Part shown: positions 10,572 through 21,585 of the stretch, in pieces
How the letters are laid out: the number at the start of each line of letters is the position of its first letter
Numbering within the stretch: the first letter of the stretch is position 1
Assembly: GCF_000264905.1 (NCBI RefSeq)
Contig: NW_006763133.1
Location: forward strand, 1,081,082-1,145,081
From: Stereum hirsutum FP-91666 SS1
Lineage: Eukaryota > Basidiomycota > Agaricomycetes > Russulales > Stereaceae
Length of the DNA: 64,000 bases
Direction: 5' to 3'
Notes under the pieces: model-generated
What the model was told of the DNA's origin: nothing
The model's database searches: none
The model's input: only the letters and a program-made list of their open reading frames with translations
Position numbers and translations under genes: made by a program

Positions 10572-13129
10572 TTCCTCGACACGGATGGTTGGTTGAGCGT
10601 TAGGGTGCACGGGGGACGCGTAGAATCCACCATTTTTGAGGTGGCTGGGTTCCCGGAGTCCCACTCCGCGGGCACCTTTGTGGCGCAACTCTTGTGGCAT
10701 CGCTGCTTGAGAACAACCACAACACCGGTTGCCTTTTCATGCTGCTACCTCCGAGTCTGTGACGTCGACTCTTCGTCTCTTTCTTCCCTTCACCATGCCT
10801 CAGTTCCTCCGTACGTATCACGGCTCCTACTAATTGGGCGTCGCCGCTCAAATACTCTACGCTTCCATCATCCCGTTCAAGACGACAGTAGCCCGATATC
10901 TAGTGTCATGGTAATCATTCCTTGGACTTACGAATCGGGACTCACATGCAATTGTTACTCTGCTCACTTGCAATCTAAGTCTGCTTTCTGCGCCTAATCT
11001 GTAAGTCTTGCAGGTTTCGCTTCTCCCCATCATCCTATGCTGTGGTGATCATGACCCCTTAGGCCTTACTCCTTGACATTCAAATCCAAGGTTGGCCGCC
11101 TTGTCAGACGTTCTGACCCTTTCTTCTCCGTCCATGGTCAGCGCCATCATATCACGAGGTACCTTGGCGAGTGACTCAGTGACTCAGTGTCTTATAAAGC
11201 CGGACGGACACGTCGATGCCCCACGCATGCTTACTTGACACGCGATAGCGGCACCAACGCTGCTCGTTCTGCTGTCGGACTTGCTATATCTTCTAGATCA
11301 TCATAATCTACTGGCGGCTTCCACTTGTGCTGTCTTACTTTAGGCAGCCGTCTATGCTCTCTGTGGCAATATCTTCTCAAGCGTACGTTCGATTCGGGAT
11401 ATCTTGAAGCCAATGTCAATAGGTCTTCCTGCGGCTCGGGTTCCCGATACGCAGAACGTGGTCTCATCGTCGAGATCTATCCACTCTGCATCCGCATATT
11501 TGACCCATGTCAGGATCCACTCCCACTTTGACCCACCCTATATCTCTCCTCAGGCAGGCTACGCCTCTGGCAGAGGTCAGTATCCGTGTGCACCTAGCGT
11601 TGTACATTCGACTAGATCTACCGATTCTGGTTCATCAAGATGCCATTGGTGTCCTACGTGCTAACGAAAGTGGGTCTACGGTATTTCAAATCACCTCAAA
11701 GCTGACAAAATATTGATCAGACGTTTGTGCGAGTGAGTTACACCGACCTCACCGGGGTCGGCGTTTCTCCTTGGTGGCAAAAGCGCAACCTCCGGAGACA
11801 CATGAAGGGCCCGTCGTGAGTTCACAGACGAAGAGATATGGCGGAGATTTTGCGGAAATCCAACATTCATGCCATGACTTGCTTCCTCAGCTAACAGCCA
11901 CGGCTTCTTTTGTGTCCGCTCTTCTCGGCCGCTATCTTCTCGCATTGAGACATCGTACTTCCATACCTGAGCATCGCGCAATGACACATGCCTAATGCCT
12001 TTGTTCACCCGGAGCGTTCACCGTTGTCCAATACCGCACCCACCGGTTGCATTACCGATTCTCGCAGACGTGAGCATGAGCATCGACGTGACCGTCAACT
12101 CCGTTTCTGTCGGCGATACTTACGCGATTCATGATGCTGCTCATTTCTGTTCGCTCAAGCCTGTCAGACTATTCAGATATTCAGACTAGAATCTGGTTAT
12201 GAGAGATGGATAGAAGTTTGCTCGTTCTTTATAGAGTCTTGTCGGCGATCTTCATTCAACATCGCGCAGGTCATCCTCAGGCTCGAGATGAACAATAGCG
12301 TAGTTCGAAGCTTGAAGCTGCAGCGACTTGACGTCTGTTCATTCTGCCACCGGCACCTTCGTATCATCGAAGTTATCCACATGCGGCCGTAGACATATAA
12401 AAAAAAAGTCCTAAAACAATCATGTCCCATTGGCGCGGCTTCTCCTGATGCCCCGTGGACCAACGCTTGAACTTCAGACCTACTGCACGGCGAGTGACCA
12501 TTGCTCTGCTCTCCTGCCGCTTCGTTGTGCGCCATCATTTTCATGGTTCAACAGGCCGAAGGGGTTTCAGAGTTAGATTCGGCGGTTGAAGGAAAGTGTG
12601 ATGTGGCGAGCAGAGCCAATCGTGGTGCCTCCGAACCCTTCCGAGATCACCCGACCAAGATGAGTCGGGGAGTCCACTTCACAATATTTATTCACGGCTC
12701 ACGGCTCACGAGCACATATGGAGAACTATAATTTAGTGAGCAGGTGTTCAAGGTCCCATGTATGATATTAGTGTGTTTTCAAATCGTAGCAATGAGTAAA
12801 CTGCTGAGGTATGGAATATTGTGCGTGCAAGTGCGTCGAATGCGTAAGATCATAGCAAAGAACAACGTGAATGTGTGTAAGTCAAAACAGAAGGTATAAG
12901 TACCAGTATAGTTTGCAGTAACGGTTCAAATTTTGATCATTTATACTGTCCAGCCAGAGTTAGCAATGTTCGTAACGTCCACGTTAGTAAAAGTTCATCT
13001 CGTCGAGGGAGGACGACGCCAAACATCCATCTCGACCTAACAAGCCTCGAATCATGATCACAAGCCACAGGCCCAACCCCGTCATTACGACCGGCGTAGA
13101 GTGATTGTCTACACACTGGCAGCAGACGA
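10572..13129. other. Intergenic stretch, no supported gene
   Basis: This lies between the AT-hook gene start and the acid phosphatase 3' end. Frames are short on both strands. One ACGCGT lies at 10616-10621. A promoter-like block at 11172-11198 is listed separately. Coding-like scraps near 11.23-11.7 kb could be a small or decayed gene, but no consistent frame could be built. Confidence 0.5.
11172..11198 (+). promoter_or_regulatory. Two TGACTCA sites followed by TATAAA
   Basis: TGACTCA occurs at 11172-11178 and 11180-11186, and TATAAA at 11193-11198. TGACTCA is the Gcn4/AP-1 bZIP site. Paired sites directly before a TATA box look like an amino-acid-starvation-type promoter, but I could not identify the gene it would serve; the ATG at 11218 opens only ten codons. 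Confidence 0.35.
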
Positions 13130-15116
13130 CTAAGCGGAAGGTGAACCCTCGCCAGTGTTGACAGAGCCGTTGCCCTGCGTACTGACGCTGATGACCTGTA
13201 CGGCCTCACCACTGGCGGGCAGAACACCCTCATAGATCCCGAGAGTGTTAGTGGCGTTTGTGATTGACGATGTATCGATACCGCAGGCGGTGGTGAAGTC
13301 GCCGTAGAGGGCTTGACGATCTATAATTCATGGCAGATCAGTCAACATCCATCCAGTAGTAAGAGACTACTACAGGACAAGCAAAAGTATACGCACCAGA
13401 AACATAACTCCCGAACGCCTCCAGCGTGCAACTTCCTCCAGGACCGCTCGCGCCACATCCCTCGATAGGAATTGGCGCTGAATTCACCACCGCCCTGACA
13501 TAGTCGCTTGTCTGCACTCCACTGCTAGTCGTCTGGTTTGTGGTGGCGTTGTAAGTTCCCGTGGCGATAGAGCAGGTCAGCTTTTCGAGAGCAATATTTG
13601 CGAGGAAGGGCAGGATGTAGGATGTACGCCAAGCACGGGAAAAGTTAATGGAGGTGTCGGGCATGGAAGCGTTGGTCGTGTTGAAGAGATCGAGAGCCGT
13701 GACGATGAAAGGGGGTTCTGAATGTTGAATATGTGATATCAATTGCCTAGCTGTGTTATGCCTAAAAGAGATGATGTACTTACCCTCACGGTGCGAGAAA
13801 CTGATCCAGACATTCTGCGAGGCGGCACTAGAGTTGGCACTGCTAGAGACATTGGTGGCAGCAGAACCGTCCAGGAGTCGGGTCACGGCCGATACCCATG
13901 GCATGCCGAGGTATGGTGCGACCTCAGAGCCAAAGCCAAGTTGATGATGATATTCCAAGTCGTTTGCTATACCATATGGGACAGTTAGTCCTAGAGGAGA
14001 GGGTGATAGATCCGTGGTACATACCATATTCGTAGCCCAACCACTCATCCTCGCCGAATACGCTGCACCAAGAGCTTTCGTTCTTGATGACGGTCTCGTA
14101 GCCGCACAAGGCTTGCGCAGCGAAGACATCGGTGGCGGTCCAGTTAAATTCGGGAACAATGCCGTTGAGACGGGAAGCGATGGGGGTGGCGTAGACACTG
14201 ATGAACGTGGACTGTTCCTCAGAACCAGCGGAGGACGAGAAGGTATCGCAAGATTCCTGATAATCAGAACCAGAAACGATATCAGTTTCAGTAAAGAGGT
14301 TGAACAAGTGAATTAGACATACGTGGGGTGTCAAAGTATTCGCAGTCTGATTTTCGCCTTCGTCGACAATGACGAGTGAAATGTTGGAAGTAATCACTGA
14401 GCCTAAACCCTCAACGAAAGCCTTTGCTGTTTCCTAGACGGGAGAGTCAGTGTAATGTCTTCTTTGTTTGAAAAAGAAGACTGAGTTTTTACCTGGTCCC
14501 TGTCTGCATCCGCCGTCCAGACATTGAATCCTTCTCCGCTTCCACTCAGTAGGCTCTCATAGCGTCCTGCTACCAACCCTCCGAGTGCCTTTGCGTCCTC
14601 CCTCCCATATATTGTCGTCTCCTCGATCTCAGCATCTGGGTCATCTATGGGGCTTGTCCAGTTGACCAGGAACGCGAGCGCGTCATCGCGTGCCCAGGCG
14701 TTCTTGCTGGAAAAGTTGGCGAGTTTGGATATCAAGGGTGCTAGAGAGTTCTCGTATTCGTAGTCGTTGGCGTAGATATCCGTGTGGCGAATGAAAAGAG
14801 CCGCGGCAGAGACGTTGCAACCAGACGGAACAGACGGAGTTAGACCGACACCTGGTGAATTGAAGTACGGCGAGTTGCCCGAGAGATCTGTCGCAAAGAA
14901 ATAAGGAAAATTAAAAACCTGCAAAAAATGAGGAAAATATGACTGACGATGCAAGACGTCAAATGCTGAGTCCGCCGTGTCGTCCGAGATGACCTGACGC
15001 TTCATATGAGGAATAGCGATGCTTCCTATTCTGTCCACATTTTCAATGAATTGGGCTGAAGCCACAAGGACCGGGGAGAGCACGACAGCGAGCGCAGACT
15101 TGATGTACGGGGACAT
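13130..15116 (-). CDS. Secreted histidine acid phosphatase family protein, divergent active site
   Basis: Seven exons, minus strand: 14948-15116, 14493-14887, 14323-14433, 14025-14256, 13784-13966, 13397-13717 and 13130-13320, giving 533 residues. The N-terminus is a signal peptide (hydrophobic LAVVLSPVLVASA, residues 8-20). After it come LSGNSPYFNSPG, the region around FIRHTDIYANDYEYE (about residue 90), and CGYETVIKNESSWCSVF with its paired cysteines, all typical of phytase/acid phosphatase folds. Classical members have RHGxRxP and a C-terminal HD; here the first motif is RHTDIYAND and the second is SFSHRE. The nucleophile His remains, but the second Arg and the acid of HD are changed, so catalytic activity and substrate are uncertain. 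Several NxS/T sites suggest glycosylation. There is no clear GPI signal. The first intron is 60 bases and in frame, so a naive translation reads through it. Confidence 0.88.
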
Positions 15117-15819
15117 GGCGACTACCTGAGGGGATCGGGTGCGTGTTCGCGTGAGGGTTGGCGAGACGGTCGGTCTCGCATTTTATACGCATTCGACCCG
15201 TGCAAGGTGAGCGAGTCGCGTTGGAGTCGCGCAGGACAACAGCTTGACGTCAGCCAAGCATTTCCAAAGCTTTGACGCGTTCGCCGTTGATGATCACGTG
15301 GCGTCGATCACAATGTTGTTTACCTTTTCCGGTCAGAATTCTTCTTTATTCAGGCATGAACTGGAAACCAATATGAACATAGAGCCTCAAAAGACCTCTT
15401 GAGGTAGAAACGAGACCAGATGAGCGAACCACAACGAGAGACAAGTGTCACTCATTTGGCTCGAGGCAAAACGACGCCCGGAAATTGGTGGATCTACACC
15501 AAGACGCGTCAGTTTTGGAGCAGAACAACCACGTTTTTGCCCCTTGACAACGGCTGTTTCAGCGCCAAAAGATGCGCGGAGTTTACCGATACTTTCTATC
15601 TCTCCGCCACCTTGACTCTTGAAGTTGAAGGTGCTGTCCGACTTCGCCATCGACGCCGGGGAATGCAAGTTAAACTAGATCGACCGCGCCTCTGTAGAAC
15701 TCGCTCATTAACGAGTCTGTCGTGGCTAGGATCAGAAGGCTGCACGTCGCTCGCCTCATAAAATCCTCACCGCGATTTGTTGAATGACGACCCAGTGATG
15801 TTTCTACTCAGACCAACAT
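15117..15819. other. Upstream region of the acid phosphatase gene
   Basis: Regulatory motifs at 15245-15300 are listed separately. The remainder (15.3-15.8 kb) has a minus-strand open frame at 15387-15668 with no recognisable motif. Nothing else is supported. Confidence 0.5.
15245..15300 (-). promoter_or_regulatory. CRE, MCB-like and CACGTG motifs upstream of acid phosphatase
   Basis: TGACGTCA (CRE, 15245-15252), ACGCGT (15275-15280) and CACGTG (15295-15300) lie 129-184 bases upstream of the phosphatase ATG. CACGTG is the core of the Pho4/Cbf1 bHLH site that drives acid phosphatase genes in budding yeast. Whether it acts this way here is inference from motif and position. Confidence 0.4.
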
Positions 15820-16985
15820 GCTTGCCTGGTGAAAATTGCCCTCAGTTCGCCTACCCTCTGGACAAACGTCGTCGTTCATACACGGAGCTACTGATCATTG
15901 ATATTGGTACATCGATGGAGATTTTTGGGACGTATCTAGCGCGATCGCAGGCTTGTCTCTTCTCAGCCAGTTTTACGGCGTGCTTCCGTCAAGCATCTCT
16001 CCATGGATTCCTTGCATGTTCGAGGATCTACGTCCTCATCTCGCTAGACTTCGGTCTTTGACTTCGGAACCATCTATATCTGTCGTGTCTTGCAGGACTT
16101 TCCGGAAGATCCACGATTGTGGCCCATCCTGCGCAGCCTGTCGATTTCCGTCCAAAATGCCAACGAGCAAGACATTGACGCCCGCTCTCCATTCGCCACT
16201 TTCGCCAATGCCTTACAATTGTAGGAGGTGGTTCTACTCGCAAAGTTCCTGCTGGCAAGCTATCGCTTCAGGAGTTGAGATTTCCGCGCGACAAACTGTC
16301 GCATCCAATATACAGAACATATCCGACACCGCCAGCATCGCTCGATTTATTCTACTTCATGCCCTTCCCTTCAACACTGTTCCCTCGACTTTATCTGACT
16401 TTGGCTGGAAAATGTTATCGTTCTGACTCTTCTATTCCAGACTTTTTCTGGTCTGAATATGTTTCGCGCGACCCTGATGTACGAGCACGGACAGGATAGG
16501 CAGGGAGTCGTCCGACTTGAATCTGACAATCGCTCGGGCTCCTCTGACGTACCTGGCGCTCGAAAACAACGAAGGTCAAATTGCCTCATTCAGTGTCTCT
16601 TGCTCAAGCTGATTTTATCGCCTCCACCGATGCACTTTCCCTTGCTCTCAATTGCTGCGGACTACCTCAGTCCGAGCCATCGCCATCAACAACTCCCTCC
16701 TCAAGCATTGCACCTCCCCTCTTACCACGGCTAAAAATCCTCCGCATCTTCGAATGCCCACGTCTACCACCAAACTCCTTAGCTTATAGTGTGGTGGTCG
16801 ACAGAATCAGTTTGCGTTGGTGGTCAATAACGAACGTGCGTACGATTGTCTCCAGCTTGAAGGGGGTCGACTTGCAATGGTATAATGATGCGAGTTTGAA
16901 TTTGAACGAAGCTCAGAGTAACAGGCTTTTTCTATGTAGAGAGGAAGGTATGTGTGGGTCCGGGTGGATGCCATGTGGGTCCTGA
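15820..16985 (+). pseudogene. Decayed F-box-like family gene
   Basis: Pieces in different frames line up in order with the two better F-box-like genes in this window. They are an ALSSPTLWTNVVVH piece (compare NTPALWTEIHLV), LRPHLARLRSL near 16.04 kb (compare LRPHITRIRSL), SPFATFANALQL near 16.2 kb (compare LPFTTFSNAPQL), and a C-terminal block with RWWS and LCREEG. An in-frame TAG directly follows FANALQL where the other copies have an Arg codon, and at least two frame changes are needed. No intron solution was found that joins all pieces. This is therefore most likely a dead copy sitting directly upstream of the intact gene at 17.5 kb. Confidence 0.65.
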
Positions 16986-17509
16986 GTTGAACGTGGGTGC
17001 GAATGTGTTTTGGTCTTATTTGTTTTACATGCATATCAGTGGGACGCTGACTCCCTGTCATTCACTCAAATGATTCTGAGACTCTGCTGTGGCAACTTTA
17101 TTCATGGAAGCCCGCTGACCGCTGCGAACGCAAATAGAATCATCCCACAGTACAACATCTCGTGTGACGATGGGGGGCATATATAAGTTGGCTAATACAG
17201 TGGCGTTGGGTGGGTGCTACGAACCTCTTTCCTTCCACCATCTCTGACCCATACAGGAGCAGTAAGATCACGCTCGGTATCGACGTTTTGTTCTCTCCTG
17301 TTTTCCATAACATTGCACTTACTATTCTTCTGCGACAGGTAGAATTCTCTTCTACGAAGATCTGCTTCAAATTGCAGTGTCAGCCTCGGTCTTTAGGCGA
17401 TAACTAGCGAGCATTTTTCAAAGGGTCCCTAGACCACGGAGCTCACCCACAGGTAGCGAGTCTCTCATATCGTGTACTCGAATGCTAGATGCTTACGTCG
17501 CTGTAGAGT
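16986..17509. other. Intergenic, upstream of F-box-like gene
   Basis: Only short frames are present. It separates the decayed copy from the intact one. A possible TATA-like ATATAA occurs near 17180, but it is too far from the ATG to assign with confidence. Confidence 0.4.
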
Positions 17510-19060
17510 ATGAGCGTTATGGAGGATATCGTTGGATACGACCAAATCGGCGCCCTCACCACGCAACACGAACGTGCGGGCTACAGCACAATCGAACACG
17601 TCCCAGCCGAAATTCTCTGCGACATCTTTCTCTCATGGATAGAAGAACAACACAGCTGCTGGCAGGGCGGGGATCGGCTTGTCTTCCTCAATTCCCCCTT
17701 CCTTCTTACCCGAGTCTGTACCCAGTGGCGCAACATCATCTATGACACACCGCACCTTTGGGCGTCACCACACGTCCGTGTCCCTTCCGGTATGGACATC
17801 ACGGATGGATGGATGGAGACGTTAGTGGCGTATCTGGCCAGGTCAAAGACCTGTCCGCTTTCGGTGACGCTGGAGGCGGAACGCGTGCAGGCGGGGCTCG
17901 AGAAGCTGGTCAAGGCTCTGATCCCGCATGTTGGGAGGGTTTACTCGCTACACATCAGCCTCCCAAGCTATGTCTGCAAGGAGTTACAACACCTTGATAT
18001 CGGTGAACAGGGCTGGTCGAACCTCGAGAACCTCTCCATCGTTACATGGGGGCCCACACTCTTGCGTTCAATGACGCACGGTCACTCTCTCGCATTCTCC
18101 AAGGCCCCAAAACTCCGTGAAGTCACGCTGGAGGCCGATGACAGACGGGGAGATCACTTACTCCGGACCCTCAGCCTCGCGCTTCCTTGGGCGCAGATCA
18201 AGAAACTCGTCACCAGCGGGGTCTTCCACACCGCATCGGATGCGCGTGATATCATCCTGAAATGTCCTCTCCTGGAACACTGCTCCCTAGGACACATCTT
18301 TGTCCCGCCTCGAGGTGAAGTCATCCCATACGTTCCGATTTGTACCTTCTCCCACCTTCGCAGCCTCAGCGTAGTTTTTCGAACCGACTTCCTCGGTAAC
18401 GAGGCGAGCTTCTTCCAGCCACTGGTTATGCCTACGCTTCAACAACTGGACATCCGAGCAACCGCTCTTCCTGTATCATCGGAAACGCCAGCCTATATCA
18501 GCTTCATCTACTCGCATTGCGGATCGACGTTAACGCACTTATCCATCAATTGTATTCCTTTCGATGATACAAACGCGGTCGTTGTCTTGGAACTCCTTCC
18601 TGCTCTGGTCTCTTTCCGTGCCTCTCTCACATATGCCACGACGAGAGAAGATTTCTTCCGCGCCCTCACCTACGATCCCACTTCGCTTGCGACACCACTT
18701 GTTCCGCGCCTAGAGAGACTCGACATCGACGAGTATCCATCCTCAAATGGACCAAGAATCCTCCCCACCACTCTCGCCGTCAAGGCCATCGCATCTCGCT
18801 GGTGGTCCGACGCCTGTTTGGCCACAACACTACGCGCTGTGGCGAGGCTGAAGTACGTCCGTTTGTCTTGTGGTCGGGATGGTTCGCTTTTAAAGCCGGG
18901 TGATGAGGACGCGGCGACAATTGGGAGGTGTCAGGACGAGGGATTGGACGTTTGGATTAGCGGGATGCCGTATGAGGTATCTTCGGATATTGGGAGTGTG
19001 GATATCGATAACGAGGCAATAACTGCTTGGGTCAGTGGTCTCAGTGATGCCAGTGATTAG
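17510..19060 (+). CDS. F-box-like domain protein
   Basis: A single-exon frame of 516 residues. The F-box-like helix set is at about residues 26-90: VPAEILCDIFLSWI, then SPFLLTRVCTQWRNI and DTPHLWAS. Proteins of this kind usually bind Skp1 and present substrates to an SCF ubiquitin ligase; in Agaricomycetes the family is greatly expanded and targets are mostly unknown. The rest shows irregular leucine-rich patterning, including FQPLVMPTLQQLDI and a C-terminal block RWWSDACLATTL, then RCQDEGLDVWISGMP. Unlike its relative at 36.8 kb it lacks a long N-terminal helical segment before the F-box, and it has no intron. It follows a dead copy (15.8-17.0 kb), which suggests local duplication. Confidence 0.85.
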   Translation: MSVMEDIVGYDQIGALTTQHERAGYSTIEHVPAEILCDIFLSWIEEQHSCWQGGDRLVFLNSPFLLTRVCTQWRNIIYDTPHLWASPHVRVPSGMDITDGWMETLVAYLARSKTCPLSVTLEAERVQAGLEKLVKALIPHVGRVYSLHISLPSYVCKELQHLDIGEQGWSNLENLSIVTWGPTLLRSMTHGHSLAFSKAPKLREVTLEADDRRGDHLLRTLSLALPWAQIKKLVTSGVFHTASDARDIILKCPLLEHCSLGHIFVPPRGEVIPYVPICTFSHLRSLSVVFRTDFLGNEASFFQPLVMPTLQQLDIRATALPVSSETPAYISFIYSHCGSTLTHLSINCIPFDDTNAVVVLELLPALVSFRASLTYATTREDFFRALTYDPTSLATPLVPRLERLDIDEYPSSNGPRILPTTLAVKAIASRWWSDACLATTLRAVARLKYVRLSCGRDGSLLKPGDEDAATIGRCQDEGLDVWISGMPYEVSSDIGSVDIDNEAITAWVSGLSDASD

Positions 19061-19484
19061 AGAGGGAGGGGCTGTTCTGTCAGCTGTGTTGTAATGGTAT
19101 TCTCGGACAACGATATTTGGAACGAGGAAGCCACGAGGCCGACTATACAAGCGGGATCCTGAGCTGCGCCCTCGGAGCGCTGAATTTATGGACTGTGGGG
19201 CAAGACAATACGTGGTGGGGTGGAGATGAAGTTCATCGCACCACGGTAAACGGGCCTGATTCGTTCTCATGACTCGGAAGTAGATTCGACGGAGATGAGA
19301 TGCAATATTGATATGGATCCAAAATAATGATAATATACGTGAAGGAGGACCTAAAGCAGACGGGGCAACAAAAGAAGGCGTCAGGAATGGAATGACCGCA
19401 TTGAACATCCAAAGAGACAAGAAAATGACGGACCCTACAGGTCGCGGGACGCCGCCACTACTGCCACCTCACCAATGTCCGGCT
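19061..19484. other. Convergent intergenic spacer
   Basis: This lies between the stops of the F-box-like gene and MDM12, so it should hold both 3' untranslated regions. A minus-strand frame (18890-19420) overlaps the F-box gene and has no coding features of its own. Confidence 0.6.
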
Positions 19485-20843
19485 TCATGGCAAAACCAAG
19501 GTATGAAAGTTCGGAAACACGAACTCCTCCTCCACCGTCTTTCTAATCACATCCTGAATGAATCTCTCCACCCTTGTCACGTTCTTCAACACATGCTTGT
19601 CCGCCTGTCCTAATTCGCTCTCTATGAAGACATTTGGCAGCAGGCGTTGACCGATAGGCAGTGGCTTTCCCCTCCTCTGTCCGCCACCTATCGATCCTCT
19701 GCTCCCCGAACCGGACCCATCATCGTCCATCCCACCTTCGCCGTTTTCCCGTCCATCGTGATTATGGGTGCTAAGCCCATCTCCGGTGTCGCCTTCTTTG
19801 TCCCGTTTCGGACGACCGACTGCAGGTCCGTATGGGTCTTGATCGTCGAGAATGCACAGATGTACTCTTCTTCGGTTGCCCTCGTACGCCACTGCGACCT
19901 CTCCCGTAAACAGCAGACCGGTAACAGAAAGCTTGATAGGCAACGACATGAACATCGGAGATGGATAGTTGATCCTCAGCGAAGTCGTAAGCGTGAGCCT
20001 CAAGTTCGACGGCCAAGTGATATGCAAGTGTATCTGCAGATCCGGTTGTTCTGATCCACCAGTAGCATCAGGTGGTATTGATGAAGGTAATGCAGATGCG
20101 GAAGGTGGCGTTGGCTGAGGGGATTGAGAAGCAGGAGTAGGAATGATGGGTGATGGTGTGTGCAACGATTGAGACCTCGAAGGCAAAGCCGTACCCATAC
20201 CCATCCCGAGTCCCATACCCATACCCATGCCCATACTCATCCCAATTCCTGGCGTACCCACAAGGGGCGTTCCTAAAGCGGACATTGTCCTTCCAACGAA
20301 AGGTCGCGGCGGAAGATTAGGCATGCTCATCGCGAGGCCTGTCGGACCTGTGCTCCACGCGGCAGAAGTGGAATACGGGTCCGTATGAGCAGGTGCGAGA
20401 GAGAACACCTCGCTGGCGGAAGAAGGACCTCGTCCGTAGCGAACGTGTGGTGGTAGGTGGTGATAATGATACTCATCCTGCATCCCCGCCATCTTCGCCG
20501 CCGCGCGTCGCGATACCCATTCGAAGCCGTCATCGTCCTCGTCATCTAGTGCGCCTGAACCATGTTGGGTGACCTTGACGGGATCTCGAGAAGGTGAGGG
20601 CGAAGAAGACGACGACGAGCCCTCGTTGTCAGAATCATCGTCGAGAAAGTCGCGATAGATATTCCGGAGGTCGATGAGCTCGACGTCGGGTGGCTGCGAG
20701 CCGAAGTCAAAGGATGTGATCTGGATGGGACCGATAAAAGACGGTTGTGAGGCTGCCGCAGCCTGTAAATGCGTGTTGAGTATATCGACAAGCGAAGCGG
20801 ACAGGGACTCGTCGAGCTTTGCCCAGTCGAGGTCAATCGACAT
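19485..20843 (-). CDS. MDM12: Mitochondrial distribution and morphology protein 12 (ERMES subunit)
   Basis: A single-exon frame of 452 residues from the ATG at 20843; the upstream in-frame extension is not conserved-looking and is left out. The N-terminus MSIDLDWAKLDESLSASL and the C-terminal ERFIQDVIRKTVEEEFVFP are hallmarks of Mdm12. The SMP lipid-transfer domain spans the whole protein but is split by low-complexity inserts: an acidic/Ser-rich stretch (about residues 75-110), a long Pro/Ser/Met-Gly region (about 130-260), and an acidic/Gly insert near 375-400. Mdm12 sits at the mitochondrial outer membrane-ER contact with Mmm1, Mdm10 and Mdm34, and transfers phospholipids. This copy is much longer than the yeast protein (271 residues) because of the inserts. 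It diverges from the coiled-coil gene at 21.6 kb. Confidence 0.95.
   Translation of the reverse strand: MSIDLDWAKLDESLSASLVDILNTHLQAAAASQPSFIGPIQITSFDFGSQPPDVELIDLRNIYRDFLDDDSDNEGSSSSSSPSPSRDPVKVTQHGSGALDDEDDDGFEWVSRRAAAKMAGMQDEYHYHHLPPHVRYGRGPSSASEVFSLAPAHTDPYSTSAAWSTGPTGLAMSMPNLPPRPFVGRTMSALGTPLVGTPGIGMSMGMGMGMGLGMGMGTALPSRSQSLHTPSPIIPTPASQSPQPTPPSASALPSSIPPDATGGSEQPDLQIHLHITWPSNLRLTLTTSLRINYPSPMFMSLPIKLSVTGLLFTGEVAVAYEGNRRRVHLCILDDQDPYGPAVGRPKRDKEGDTGDGLSTHNHDGRENGEGGMDDDGSGSGSRGSIGGGQRRGKPLPIGQRLLPNVFIESELGQADKHVLKNVTRVERFIQDVIRKTVEEEFVFPNFHTLVLP
20192..20250 (-). repeat. Hexanucleotide repeat encoding Met-Gly dipeptides in MDM12
   Basis: Imperfect CCCATA/CCCATG/CCCATC units in tandem, read on the minus strand as a Met-Gly run (GMSMGMGMGMGLGMGMG) inside the low-complexity insert of Mdm12. 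Such a run can change length by slippage in steps that keep the frame. Confidence 0.8.
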
Positions 20844-21585
20844 ATTCGTTTGTTCTGTTTTCCGCTCAAAGCAGGCGGAGAACGAAAGAGACGATCGCAT
20901 TTCCGAACTCGAGCGTAAGCCACGCCACCCACTTTCACATGCAACTGATGCACCTGCCACACAAGCTTTCATTCAACCGTTGCCACACAGCCGTATACAG
21001 AGTTCACATATACGGACAACTGTACGAACACAAGGCGACACGCAGGATGCTCCGTGCCGACGACTCATAGCGGGAACGCCTTTCAGCTTGGAGGTACAGC
21101 CACGATGGGGCTACGGAACGATCAAGCACACGAGGCATACAAAGGCGTCCCGGCCTCGTGCTATCAGAACAAAAGCCTTTCCCAGTCTGTCGCTATGCTC
21201 CGATGCTTTCATGAAACAGCTCAAAGGCATCCGTGGCCACACCTTCCGCACGATGATCTATCTTGATGGATGGATGGATATTGCCATCTCCTCTCCGGTC
21301 CCCGCTTAGAAGGTTCACGCTGTCCCTTTGCCTGCATGTTGGTCGCTATCCACCCGAGCCACTGCCCCAGGTGCCAGGCATCAGCTCCTTTCTGCATCAG
21401 TACAAAAAGCGCAGCGAGTGAGAGGAGACGCGTTATATCTCCCTCCCCACCCAACGACCTACATAAAGACCCACTCCCACACGAGCTAGCAGTATTACCC
21501 ACACGCATTCGGCTTAGCTCCCTTCCCGGCCCCAGCCCCGATCTATTTTCCCCCGCTTTACACTCCGCTTCGAAACCAACCAAAG
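20844..21585. promoter_or_regulatory. Divergent promoter region, MDM12 / coiled-coil gene
   Basis: 742 bases between two diverging start codons. No gene is supported inside. No sharp motif was identified apart from pyrimidine-rich tracts just before the plus-strand start at 21586. Confidence 0.5.

Noticed and set aside
14403..15116. Reading the acid phosphatase first frame without an intron
   Set aside because: The 60 bases at 14888-14947 are in frame but interrupt the conserved LHHLSGNSPYF; their GT-AG ends and T-rich content show an intron.
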